DNA from: Lachnospiraceae bacterium
Lineage (GTDB): Bacteria > Bacillota > Clostridia > Lachnospirales > Lachnospiraceae
NCBI GenBank assembly: GCA_022792885.1
Contig: JAAWBX010000023.1
Span: forward strand, 17,233-81,232
Length of the DNA stretch: 64,000 bases
Direction: 5' to 3'
Position numbers and translations under genes: made by a program
Part shown: in pieces, positions 24,616 to 33,000 of the stretch
Numbering within the stretch: position 1 is the first letter of the stretch
Layout of the letters: every line of letters begins with the position of its first letter
The notes under the pieces: generated by a model
The model's database searches: none
The model's input: the letters and a program-made list of their open reading frames with translations, nothing else
What the model was told of the DNA's origin: nothing

Positions 24616-25137
24616 CTATTTAATTACAGTTTTTGGCATTCCCTTTGTCTGCGCTGCCGTAATCCATTTTTGTTCATTTAACAACGCTTTTCTGATTTCT
24701 TTTTCCTGAATTTGTTTTTCCGTTAATCCATCATTTTCAAATACTTTTGACAACAAAGGTTCTCTTATATACTCAGATTTTGCTTTCTTTCCTGCAAAAT
24801 TTCGTTCTATTGCCGTCGTTACTGCAGACATAACATATAGTCCCATACTGTGCATTTGTGAATCTTGTTGCTGCATTTGTATTTTATATGCCTTCGCATA
24901 AGGCTCTAAATCAGCGGGACATGACCAATCAATATCGTTTACGGTGAATCCGTAACCTTTTGTAACGAACAGCCAATATGGCCGTATTTCACCACAATAA
25001 ACTTCCCAGGTTAAGCCGTTTTCTCTTCTGAGATCGATTTGTTTGCCAACATACTTTTCTCCTGTTCCGCCTTCTTCTTCTCCGTGCGGAACAGCCCGGC
25101 TAAAAAACTGTCTTCCATCATGGCCTCCTGCAGCTGA
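24616..25137 (-). CDS. Tail assembly chaperone, frameshifted extension (GT-like)
   Basis: The frame is open from 25137 to the stop at 24616 but has no good start before an internal ATG at 24876. Upstream codons already read like protein (NGLTWEVYCGEIRPYWLFV, DIDWSCPADLEPYAKAYK). The frame overlaps the 3' end of the upstream chaperone gene and is in the -1 frame relative to it. In siphophages the gene just before the tape measure is made as a -1 frameshift fusion, and this layout fits. I could not find a classic slippery heptamer. Translation from 24876 alone would give 86 aa. Confidence 0.65.
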   Translation of the reverse strand, partial: SAAGGHDGRQFFSRAVPHGEEEGGTGEKYVGKQIDLRRENGLTWEVYCGEIRPYWLFVTKGYGFTVNDIDWSCPADLEPYAKAYKIQMQQQDSQMHSMGLYVMSAVTTAIERNFAGKKAKSEYIREPLLSKVFENDGLTEKQIQEKEIRKALLNEQKWITAAQTKGMPKTVIK

Positions 25138-25451
25138 TTAAAGAAGCCCATAATATCCGCGTCCTCGCCCTCCAGATAACTTTCCACCAGAGAAAACGCC
25201 TTGTCCAGCTGCTCCGCCTTCCCCTCCTCGGTATCATAATCGTACCGGTATTCCTCGTGATATACCTGCAGACCGACAAGCAGAAATTCCGGCAAAAACA
25301 TCAGAAGATCCTCGACCTTTTCCATGTTCGCCCCGCCGTTCTCATCCGTGACGTTGCTCATTTTGACAACTCTTGAAATGATCCGGCTCTTTAACGTCGG
25401 CTTATAACCAAATTTGATGCGAAATTCCTTTTCTCCGATTTTTAATTTCAT
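25011..25451 (-). CDS. Tail assembly chaperone (G-like)
   Basis: The protein has 146 aa. The N-terminus has beta-strands (MKLKIGEKEFRIKFGYKPTL) and the rest is helical and acidic (EDLLMFLPEFLLVGLQVYHE). Length, composition and place between the major tail protein and the tape measure match siphophage tail assembly chaperones. Such proteins coat the tape measure before the tube polymerises. A longer form made by frameshift into the next frame is likely. Confidence 0.8.
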   Translation of the reverse strand: MKLKIGEKEFRIKFGYKPTLKSRIISRVVKMSNVTDENGGANMEKVEDLLMFLPEFLLVGLQVYHEEYRYDYDTEEGKAEQLDKAFSLVESYLEGEDADIMGFFNQLQEAMMEDSFLAGLFRTEKKKAEQEKSMLANKSISEEKTA

Positions 25452-25496
25452 AGTTTTCCTTTTCCTTTCTGTTGCTTTCTTTTATAACATGCAAGA

Positions 25497-25522
25497 GGGA
25501 CAGCCCCAAAGACTGTCCCCCT
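25497..25522 (-). terminator. Hairpin after the major tail protein gene
   Basis: GGGACAG and CTGTCCC pair across a 9-nt loop within AGAGGGACAG...CTGTCCCCCT. The site lies 16 bp past the stop of the major tail protein gene. Partial termination here would give more tube subunit than downstream proteins. No T run follows, so a processing or stability hairpin is equally possible. Confidence 0.5.
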
Positions 25523-25537
25523 CCTATCGCGACCCGC

Positions 25538-26038
25538 TTACGCTTCCGCGTTTACTTTGCTCACGGTAAACGTGCCGTCTCCGTTATCAGCCACCGTAAA
25601 ATCATCGGTGCATTCGACGGCCGCCGTGTTGGGAACCACCGTCACGGTCATTTCGAGGATTTCGTCCACGCCGCCGACATCGTTCGGCGTCGCCGTTGCC
25701 TGTCCGACATACGCGTATTTCGCGACCTCGCCGATACCCTGCGAACCGTACAAATGGAAAATATCAATCTTCTTCCCACGCATGGCGTTGACCGCCTGCA
25801 GATATTCCTTTTCGAGATTTCCCGTGATCTCCTTCGCGTCCGCCGTCCGGATCCCCATCTCAAACGTCTGCGTATCGTCCTCCAGCGTCGTGCTCTCAAC
25901 CGTATTCGGCGCGGCGGCCGGACTCGGGATCGACTTTGCTTTTACCAGAAGATTGTATTTTCCCGAAAAATCCGTTGCGTCCCCCGCATCGCTGTGCTCC
26001 TTAAAAATAACGCGGGCGAGATATGAAGTTGTTGCCAT
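25538..26038 (-). CDS. Major tail tube protein
   Basis: The protein has 166 aa, beta-rich, beginning MATTSYLARVIFKEHSD. It contains PNTVESTTLEDDTQTFEMG and LEKEYLQAVNAMRGKKIDIF, characteristic of siphophage tail tube subunits, and ends in a short immunoglobulin-like strand set (VADNGDGTFTVSKVNAEA). It is the first structural gene of the module. No sheath gene is present, so the tail is non-contractile. Confidence 0.88.
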   Translation of the reverse strand: MATTSYLARVIFKEHSDAGDATDFSGKYNLLVKAKSIPSPAAAPNTVESTTLEDDTQTFEMGIRTADAKEITGNLEKEYLQAVNAMRGKKIDIFHLYGSQGIGEVAKYAYVGQATATPNDVGGVDEILEMTVTVVPNTAAVECTDDFTVADNGDGTFTVSKVNAEA

Positions 26039-26130
26039 AATAGTTACCTCTCTTTCTTAAAAATATATTTTTTTCACCGGTTCTTTTCTCCGATGTTTGC
26101 ATGATAACAATAACACGAGGAAAATGTGAA

Positions 26131-26559
26131 CTACAATGAACACTTTTCGGATACCCTCAGATGCTCCAGCGCCCGTCCGTGGAGCTTTAAAATCCACCGA
26201 TAGGAATACATCATGGAATCCGCGATCTGCTCCCAGGTGTACCCGTTTATGTAACGATACTGTAAAAGCCGCCGTTCCGTTTCGTCCGAGATCGCCAGAA
26301 TGTCCGTCATGACCCTGTGATACCGGTCCACCGCCTCCCATTTCTTCGCCTGCCACTCCCTCTCCAACCCGTCCAGCCGGGCCGCATAGTCGGAAAGGTC
26401 ATGGAAGCCGCTTCCCTTCGGCATCCCGTCCGGCTGACGCAGGGCCGGATTTATCTCCTGATCCCGAAGCCCCTTGATCGCCTCCTCTAAAATTTCAACC
26501 TCCTTCTGGGCCGCCCGATAAGATCTCAAATATTCCTTCTTCTCCTCTTTACTCAGCAT
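26131..26559 (-). CDS. Sigma-like late regulator (DUF1492/ArpU-like)
   Basis: The protein has 142 aa. The N-terminus is a coiled helix (LSKEEKKEYLRSYRAAQKEVE). The C-terminus is a sigma-70 region 4-like HTH (DETERRLLQYRYINGYTWEQIADSM, then RWILKLHGRALEHLR). Phage proteins of this type turn on late genes. It is transcribed divergently from the repressor and lies just upstream of the tail genes, so it is the likely activator of the tailocin. Confidence 0.85.
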   Translation of the reverse strand: MLSKEEKKEYLRSYRAAQKEVEILEEAIKGLRDQEINPALRQPDGMPKGSGFHDLSDYAARLDGLEREWQAKKWEAVDRYHRVMTDILAISDETERRLLQYRYINGYTWEQIADSMMYSYRWILKLHGRALEHLRVSEKCSL

Positions 26560-26598
26560 ATCGTTTCTCCTTATCTCGATTTTTAGTGATTTTATTAT

Positions 26599-26706
26599 AG
26601 TATATATGAATTTTCGAGATTGTCAATCTTTTCCAGTCGAATTTTCGATATTATTTGGGGATATTTAAAAAATATTCTTGATTTTTCGATATTTTTGAGG
26701 TATTCT
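26599..26706. promoter_or_regulatory. Divergent switch with three repeated operators
   Basis: The minus promoter for the sigma-like gene has TTGACA (26626-26621) and TATACT (26604-26599), 16 bp apart. The plus promoter for the repressor has TTGATT (26678-26683) and TATTCT (26701-26706), 17 bp apart. TTTTCGA(T/G)AT occurs at 26611-26620, 26642-26651 and 26683-26692; the first lies inside the sigma-like promoter and the third inside the repressor promoter. This is a classic repressor switch layout. Confidence 0.75.
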
Positions 26707-26728
26707 ATTTCTATAGGAGGGATGTATC

Positions 26729-27079
26729 ATGGAAGAAATGGAACGCAGGCTGAAAGACATGATAACCGGGCAATACGGAAGCCTGAAGAAATTCTGCGAA
26801 GCGATCGACATGCCCTGGACAACTCTGGACAGCATTTTAAAAAGAGGGATCGTCAACGCCAACATCACGAATGTCATGAAAATTTCCAGAGAACTTCACA
26901 TCGATACGGAAAGTCTTGCATCCGGCCGGATCGTAAAGTCTTTCCGAATACAAAAACTGCCGGATACGATCGCCGCTCATTTTGACGGAAGCGAATACAC
27001 GGAAGAACAACTGGAGCGGATCCGGGCTTTTGCCGCCTTTATTAAATCCGAGGAAAAGGAAAAAAAGAAAACGGACTGA
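26729..27079 (+). CDS. XRE family repressor
   Basis: The protein has 116 aa. The HTH reads YGSLKKFCEAIDMPWTTLDSI-LKRGIVNANITNVMKISREL, and an acidic C-terminal region follows (YTEEQLERIRAFAAFIKSEEK). The start follows AGGAGGG. It is divergent from the sigma-like gene and followed by an ImmA-like protease, as in ICEBs1-type control. It should bind the TTTTCGATAT operators and keep the tail genes off. Confidence 0.9.
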   Translation: MEEMERRLKDMITGQYGSLKKFCEAIDMPWTTLDSILKRGIVNANITNVMKISRELHIDTESLASGRIVKSFRIQKLPDTIAAHFDGSEYTEEQLERIRAFAAFIKSEEKEKKKTD

Positions 27080-27089
27080 GGTGATTTGT

Positions 27090-27623
27090 TTGGATAGTTA
27101 TGAAGAACTGCTGCAGACCGCCGCGGACGCGGGCGTTCAGGTTTTTGAACATTTTGATTTAAACGGGGATTCCGAACCCGGCTGCACGTTAAAAGGGTTA
27201 TATATAGACGGCTGCATCGCGCTCGATTCAACCTTAAAAACCGCCGCGGAAAAATCCTGCGTTCTCGCCGAAGAACTGGGCCACCACTACACCACCGCCG
27301 GCAATATCCTGGATCTGTCCGACGTACAGAACCGCAAACAGGAACGCAAGGCCCGTATGTGGGGTTACAATCACCGAATCGGCCTTTCCGGTATCCTGGA
27401 AACCTTCCTGGCCGGATGTCAGAATCGCTACGAAATGGCGCGGCATCTGGACGTGACCGAAGAATATCTGGCGGAAGCTTTGGAAGCTTACCGGCACAAA
27501 TACGGAGAATTTGTGGAAGTAGGCAACTACATCCTCTGTTTTGAACCCTATCTTGGCGTGATACAGAAATGGGACAAGCCGGATCCGCAGCATGAGGCAG
27601 CGCCGTTTGACCATGAAGCATGA
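27090..27623 (+). CDS. ImmA/IrrE-like metallopeptidase
   Basis: The protein has 177 aa from a TTG start at 27090; GAGGTG lies six bases upstream, and earlier in-frame codons overlap the repressor. The motif LAEELGHHYTTAG is the metal-binding helix of this phage subfamily, with Glu in place of the first His of HExxH. A second motif region (KQERKARMWGYNHR) follows. Such proteases cut their partner repressor when DNA damage or another signal activates them. Pairing with the repressor gene 10 bp upstream is strong by context. Confidence 0.85.
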   Translation: MDSYEELLQTAADAGVQVFEHFDLNGDSEPGCTLKGLYIDGCIALDSTLKTAAEKSCVLAEELGHHYTTAGNILDLSDVQNRKQERKARMWGYNHRIGLSGILETFLAGCQNRYEMARHLDVTEEYLAEALEAYRHKYGEFVEVGNYILCFEPYLGVIQKWDKPDPQHEAAPFDHEA

Positions 27624-27669
27624 AAAAGCGCGCCGGGTTTCCCGAAATGAAAACCCGGCGCGCTTTTTC
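27623..27669. terminator. Strong bidirectional terminator
   Basis: AAAAAGCGCGCCGGGTTT pairs with AAACCCGGCGCGCTTTTT around a short loop. It ends the protease transcript (plus) and the PH-domain gene (minus) and marks the edge of the tailocin locus. Confidence 0.9.
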
Positions 27670-28115
27670 TAATCCTCTTCATCCGACGCGCAATCGGCGC
27701 AGGCGGGCATCTCCTCATGCCCTTCCGCCGGGCCGCCCGGATGGCCGCCGAAAAATTCTTTGCCGATCACATGCTTCTCCAGCCGCTCCTGTTCCACCAG
27801 ATCCGAGATCAGGTCCTTCGTCGCCTTCGGATTCTTGATATTTTCCAGTTTCACGATCTCCTCCCGGTTTACGCGGGTAGCCACCAGAAGCGTTCCGGTT
27901 CCGAAAAGCTTCTGCGTAAACGTGCGCACCATCGTAATATCCACCACGCGGTACAGCATCACTTCATCGGAAACCGTCGTAAAAAGCCCCATATCTTTAT
28001 ACAGGCGGCTATTCTGAATCTTGTATTTTGTGAAACTGAACGGAAACCACATAAAATGCTTCCGGTCCTTCCAGACAATGTCCCCGCCTGCCGTCCTGTT
28101 TTTTTCTTCGCTCAT
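27669..28115 (-). CDS. PH domain-containing protein
   Basis: The protein has 148 aa from the ATG at 28115, which follows GGAGGAGG and overlaps the upstream stop by four bases. The core (WKDRKHFMWFPFSFTKYKIQ, VMLYRVVDITMVRTFTQKLFG, GTLLVATRV) is the bacterial pleckstrin-like domain. There is no membrane helix. A Gly/Pro/Glu tail with two cysteines ends it. Function of such soluble PH proteins is unknown. Confidence 0.8.
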   Translation of the reverse strand: MSEEKNRTAGGDIVWKDRKHFMWFPFSFTKYKIQNSRLYKDMGLFTTVSDEVMLYRVVDITMVRTFTQKLFGTGTLLVATRVNREEIVKLENIKNPKATKDLISDLVEQERLEKHVIGKEFFGGHPGGPAEGHEEMPACADCASDEED

Positions 28116-28927
28116 TCTTCTTCCTCCTCCAAAGACTTCAGGGTTTCCCAAATTTCCGGATCCCCGGTCAGGTCATAAATCATGCGGTAGCACTCGCCCG
28201 CTTCCGTATAACGTCCGCTCTTTTCGCAGTCCTTCGCCGCCTGAAGCGTCAGAGCCAGCGTTTCCCGGCTCGCCTCCAGCGGGATCTCATACTCCGCAAG
28301 AATCTCGCAAAGCCGTTCTTTCGTGTACGCCGGCGTCTCCCGCTTCAAAACCTCGCGGAGGAACGATAATTCCCGGCGTGCGTGTTCCGTAGGATAAAAA
28401 AGCTCGCTGTACAGATACAGCGCCTCCGCCAGCTCGGGCCGATAATTCTCCAAATGATAATAACCGAGATTCCGGTAATATCTGGCAAGCAGCGCACGGG
28501 TATTGCAGAAATCGTAACTCTCGTCGGTCAGTTCCCGGTACATTTCCAGATCTTCCAGTTTCCGGTATATCTCGATCAACGCCAGCAGGCTCTCACAATC
28601 TGCCGGGTTCCACTGAAGAGCCCGCTCGAACGCTTCCTTCGCATCCTTCGTCTGCCCCTGCTTCTCCAGACGGCTGCCAAACAGACGCCAGATTCCGCTC
28701 ATATTCAGGGGCGCCTCTTCGTAATCTCCGCCCCCGAAGAAATATTCGTAATAATACGCTTCGGTGACGTGGCCAAAATTGTGCCATTCCCCGGACCGTC
28801 CGCTCATCTCTTCCTCCGCCGCCTGAACCAGGCGCGCCAGATCTTTCAGAGGAACCTCCTCCTGATTCTTCATTCCCTCGTAGATCCGATGGATCCGCTT
28901 CCAGTTGTGATACTCCTGCTGTTCCAT
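28112..28927 (-). CDS. TPR-like cytosolic protein
   Basis: The protein has 271 aa, almost fully helical, with degenerate tetratricopeptide units (RLEKQGQTKDAKEAFERAL, then CESLLALIEIYRKLEDLEMY and ARYYRNLGYYHLENYRPELA). It ends in a run of Glu. It probably binds another protein. It is co-transcribed with the PH-domain gene. I do not recognise a specific family. Confidence 0.75.
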   Translation of the reverse strand: MEQQEYHNWKRIHRIYEGMKNQEEVPLKDLARLVQAAEEEMSGRSGEWHNFGHVTEAYYYEYFFGGGDYEEAPLNMSGIWRLFGSRLEKQGQTKDAKEAFERALQWNPADCESLLALIEIYRKLEDLEMYRELTDESYDFCNTRALLARYYRNLGYYHLENYRPELAEALYLYSELFYPTEHARRELSFLREVLKRETPAYTKERLCEILAEYEIPLEASRETLALTLQAAKDCEKSGRYTEAGECYRMIYDLTGDPEIWETLKSLEEEEE

Positions 28928-28976
28928 TCCTAACCCATCCTTCTTTTTCCCGACGCTTACCCGCCTTTCCGCCTCG

Positions 28977-30041
28977 CTAATATTGACTCAGGGCAAAAGC
29001 GCCCGAAGCATTCCCGATCACGATCCGGGTATCCGACGAAAGATGCGTCAGGAAAAACACCATGGCCTCCCGCGGCACCGAGATACACCCTTCCGTCGGC
29101 ACTCCCTCCGAAACATGCAGAAAAATCGCCGATCCCTGCCCCGGTACACAGGCCGTATTATAATTGATCGCAGCCGCATAAGCGTAAGCCGTCGTCTCGA
29201 TCCATAAACGTTCCGCGCTGTTAAACGCCGAGGGGTCGATCCCCTCCGTTTTTGTGGAAATCATCTGATTATAATACACCGAATCCACATCATCCACCCA
29301 GTAATGACCTTCTTCCACTCGGATATACCCCCTCGGACAGCCCGGATCCGGTTCCGTCCCGAAGATCGGCCCCAGCGTATAGACGCCGGCCGGCGCCATC
29401 GCGTTGTATTCCGTCGTATTTCCCACGCCGTCCCTTCCCACGTAGCCCGACGTCCGATAGATCTCTTCCCAGAGCCCGGCGCCGTTCTTCTGATGCATCG
29501 TAACCGTCGCCGCGGTCCCCGACGCCTCCACAAGAATCATCTGCGACACACCGGCGGAAGCCTTCAGCTGCGCCGCAAAGCTCTGTTCCGGTTCCGGCGC
29601 GGAAGTGGGCGCGGCCGTCTCCGGCTGAGAAGGGGGAGGAGAAACGGCTTCCGAAGGGCTCTCTTTCCCCTCGGTCGGCTCCGGCTTCTCCGCAGCGCTC
29701 CCCGCCTCCGAAGAAACCGGAGCCGACGAAGATTCCGCCGGCGTTTCGAGCGTCTCCGCCCCGGCCGTCCCGCTTTCCGGAAGCGTCTCCGGTTCCCCGG
29801 CAGCCTGCATGTGAACCGACACGCCGGCCAGCGCCGCCCTCGCCATGGCCTCCCGTACTTCCTGAAGCATACGCGGACGGTTATCCGGAACATCCTCCGT
29901 TCTCTCCGTCTCTGTCGAGACATTCGTTTCTTCTTCATCCAAAAACGATACTTCCGCCGATTTCTGACAGCCAAAAAGTACAATAACGGTAACCGTCAGT
30001 AAAATACCGGCCGTCAACCATTTTTTTCCCTTTTTTTTCAT
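28977..30041 (-). CDS. Lipoprotein with L,D-transpeptidase (YkuD-like) domain
   Basis: The protein has 354 aa. The signal ends in a lipobox (VTVIVLFGC). A long low-complexity Pro/Glu/Ser/Thr linker spans about 40-150. The C-terminal domain resembles YkuD enzymes: APAGVYTLGPIFGT, then IFLHVSEGVPTEGCISVP, in which His and Cys sit as in the HX(n)-S/T-x-G-C catalytic motif. Such enzymes cross-link peptidoglycan at 3-3 bonds or attach proteins to it. The spacing between His and Cys is shorter than in many members, so activity is probable but not certain. Confidence 0.8.
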   Translation of the reverse strand: MKKKGKKWLTAGILLTVTVIVLFGCQKSAEVSFLDEEETNVSTETERTEDVPDNRPRMLQEVREAMARAALAGVSVHMQAAGEPETLPESGTAGAETLETPAESSSAPVSSEAGSAAEKPEPTEGKESPSEAVSPPPSQPETAAPTSAPEPEQSFAAQLKASAGVSQMILVEASGTAATVTMHQKNGAGLWEEIYRTSGYVGRDGVGNTTEYNAMAPAGVYTLGPIFGTEPDPGCPRGYIRVEEGHYWVDDVDSVYYNQMISTKTEGIDPSAFNSAERLWIETTAYAYAAAINYNTACVPGQGSAIFLHVSEGVPTEGCISVPREAMVFFLTHLSSDTRIVIGNASGAFALSQY

Positions 30042-30050
30042 TCCGAATTT

Positions 30051-33000
30051 TTATCCTTTCTCCATCCGGATCGCTTCCCCGAGGGCAAACGAATAGATCC
30101 AGCATTCCGTCACGGGGCTTCTCGTCATCTGTTCCAGAGCTTTCCGGTAAGAATCCAACTGAACCTCGTAACGCTTCCTTAAAATCTCCCGGCCGCCCGC
30201 TTCCGGTACCCGGTCCGTCTTATAATCCACCAGGATTCCCTGCTCACGCTCCCAGAAACAGGCGTCCATCACACCCTGTATCAAAAGCATCTCCCCGCCG
30301 GTTTCCAAAGACGGGTCGGGAATCCCCATCACAAATCGCTGTTCCCTGCGCAAGCGCCCCTCCGCCTCCGCTCTCGCCATTCTTTTTCCCAGATCGGAAG
30401 CCAGAAACAAGGCGATCTCGTCGGAACGCACCAGCGCCAACTCCTCCGGCCGCATTTTCCCCGCCTTTTCCAGACGGCTTTTTTCCCTCTCCACATCGGC
30501 CTCCGTTGCGCACTTCGAAAACGTTAGACAGGACAGCAAACGATGATACGCGTTCCCCCGGTCAGCCCCCGATTCCCGGCCGCCGCCCCCGGAAAACAGC
30601 GTGCGCGCGTCCTCCTCTTCCATACTCGCCCGCTTCAGATCCGACACGGATATCTTCCGATGGCGATAGATCGCTCTTTCATAAGGATATTGAAAAGAAA
30701 GCTGCTTGTCAAGCTGCTTTTTCTCCTCCCCGGAAAGCGCAAACGGCCCGTCGGCTTCCAGATCCCGTCTCTTTCCTTCCTCCCGTCCCTGTTTCCCGAT
30801 CTCCTGAAACAGAATATCCCCCAGCGCGATTCTGTCCAGCTTAAAGCAGGCCTCGTCCCCCATCCTCGCCATCATCAGCCAGTCCAGATACGAGCCCGCG
30901 CGAAGGCGATACGTGTAGGGAACCCGTTCGCAGGGAAGTTCTTTGAGAGCCTTCCATTTTTCTTCCGTTTTTTCCGCATCCTCCACCGCCGCCGTCAGAA
31001 TCAGTTTTTCCCTCGCCCGCGTCATCGCCACGTACAGCACCCGGAGTTCTTCTCCCAGATCGTCCTGAATCATCCGCCCCGCCAGCACGGTCTTCCGCAG
31101 GGAAGGACGTTTCGTCCGCAGAAACGGATCAATGACGTCCGCCGCCAGCCCCAGATCCGCATGAATCAAAATCCGCTTTCTTGAATCCGTGTGGTTAAAA
31201 GACTTCGCCAGCCCGGCCACGATACATACCGGAAATTCCAGCCCCTTGCTCTTGTGTATGGAAAAGATCCGCACGGCATTCTCATTCTCCCCGATCCGCG
31301 CCGCCTCGCCGTAATCCACCTCATACTTCCGCAAATTTTCAATATAACGAATAAAATCAAACAGGCTGTGATAGGAAGTGCTCTCATAATCCAGAGCCTT
31401 CTGCTTCAGCATGGCCAGATTCGCCCGCCTTGCCTCCCCGCCGGGCATGGCGGCCGCGAACAATTCGTAACCGCTCTCCTCCAGAGCCAGATTCAGAATC
31501 TCGTAAACGGTCTTAACGCGCGACCGCTCCCGTAGCCCCTGCAAAAGCTTCCCCAGACGGGCCAGTTTTTCCCGCAGCGCTTCCTCCTCCCCTTTTTCCC
31601 GGTACCAGACAAACGCTTCGTACAATTCCGCCTCCGTGGCAGGTTCCCCCGCCCGCCGGTACTCCGCCGTCATCACCGCCAGCTCCCGGTTATTTACCTT
31701 CCCCACGGGAGATTTTAAAACGGCGGCCAGCGGAATATCCTGTCTGGGATTGTCGATGATCCGCAAAAGATTCAGCGCCGTCGACACCTCCCTCGTGTCA
31801 AAATAACCGGTCTTGGACTGGACAAACACCGGTATCCCCCGGTCGCTTAAGACTTCCGCGAATACTTCGGCCCAGCCGGCATAAGTCCGAAGCAAAACGG
31901 CGATATCCCGGTAGCAAAGGTCCTCCCCTTCCGGATTCGCCTCGGTCTTTAACAGCCGATTCCCCGGCCGGGTCATCTCCCGGATCCGGTCGGCGATCAC
32001 CCGGGCTTCCATCTCCTTTTTGGATACGTCGGTCAAAAGCTCTTTCTCCTCCGGCGCGATCAGCCAAAACTCCGTGTCAAAATCCCCCGCGGCACTCGGC
32101 CGGCCGGCGATGAGAGCCTCCTCCTCCCCGTAAGCGATCCCTCCCAGCGTCTTTCCCATAATCCGGTAAAAAACCCGGTTCACACTGTCCAGCACTTCCG
32201 GACGGCTCCGGAAATTCCGGTGAAGATCGATCCGGCGGCAGGAGCCTTCCTCCGTGGAATACGCGTGATACTTCTCCATAAACAGTTCCGGCCTGGCCAG
32301 ACGGAACCGGTAAATACTCTGCTTCACGTCCCCCACCCGGAACATATGGCGCCGCCCCTCCCATTCCCCGGAGACCGCGGTCAAAATCGTTTCCTGAAGC
32401 AAGTTGCTGTCCTGATACTCGTCGATCAGAATTTCCTCAAAAGATTCGCCCAGTTCTTTTGCCGCGTCCGAGGGCTCGTACCCGCCTTCCCGTTTTTCGA
32501 TCAAAATCGCCAAAGCCAGGTGTTCCAGATCTCCGAAATCCGCCACGTTCCTCTCCCGTTTTGCCGCCTCGTACCGCTCTTTAAAAGCCCGGGTGAGAGC
32601 GATCAGGACCTGCAAAGGCTCCCGGCAGGCTTCGTTTTCGGCCTCCAGTTCTTCCGGCGTCCGCGTCCCGTAAAGCTCCGCCAGTTTCTGCAGCGTCTTC
32701 TTCACATGACCCCTGAGAGCCGAAACCGCCGCCTTTTTCTCCTCGTCGATCTCCTTCGGCCGTTTCTTTGACATCGCAGGAAACGTAAGATTCGCCAGAT
32801 TTTTACAGATCGCTTCATAATCCGGCGCCTCCTTTAAACGGCGGATCTGTTCCAGATCCGACAGGATCATCGGCTCATAGATAAAGGGACCGTCCGCCTC
32901 CCGGCACAGAGCCAGACAGGAATCACACTGGGTTTCCAGCTCCTCCGCCTTTTTGCGCACATCCTCCGTCAGCTCCTTCAGCCACGCGCCGGCGGCCCCG

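Larger units (their letters stand above)
13886..27623 (-). mobile_element. F-type tailocin-like locus (phage tail module without head genes)
   Basis: Reading from the control end, the locus has an XRE repressor and ImmA-like protease (plus), a divergent sigma-like regulator, major tail protein, tail-chaperone pair, tape measure, YjcQ protein, distal tail protein, tip protein, fibre, holin and endolysin. I see no terminase, portal, capsid, head-tail connector, tail sheath, integrase or replication gene. This set matches flexible-tail bacteriocins such as Listeria monocins. Most genes are intact, which argues for selection. A tail-only remnant of a siphophage is the main alternative. Confidence 0.7.

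Noticed and set aside
13886..27623. Calling the tail locus an intact prophage
   Set aside because: No terminase, portal, capsid, integrase or replication genes are present between the control region and the lysis genes.
29261..30002. Arg-rich long frames on both strands over the lipoprotein gene
   Set aside because: They are GC-skew shadows of the low-complexity Pro/Glu/Ser linker and have no domain.
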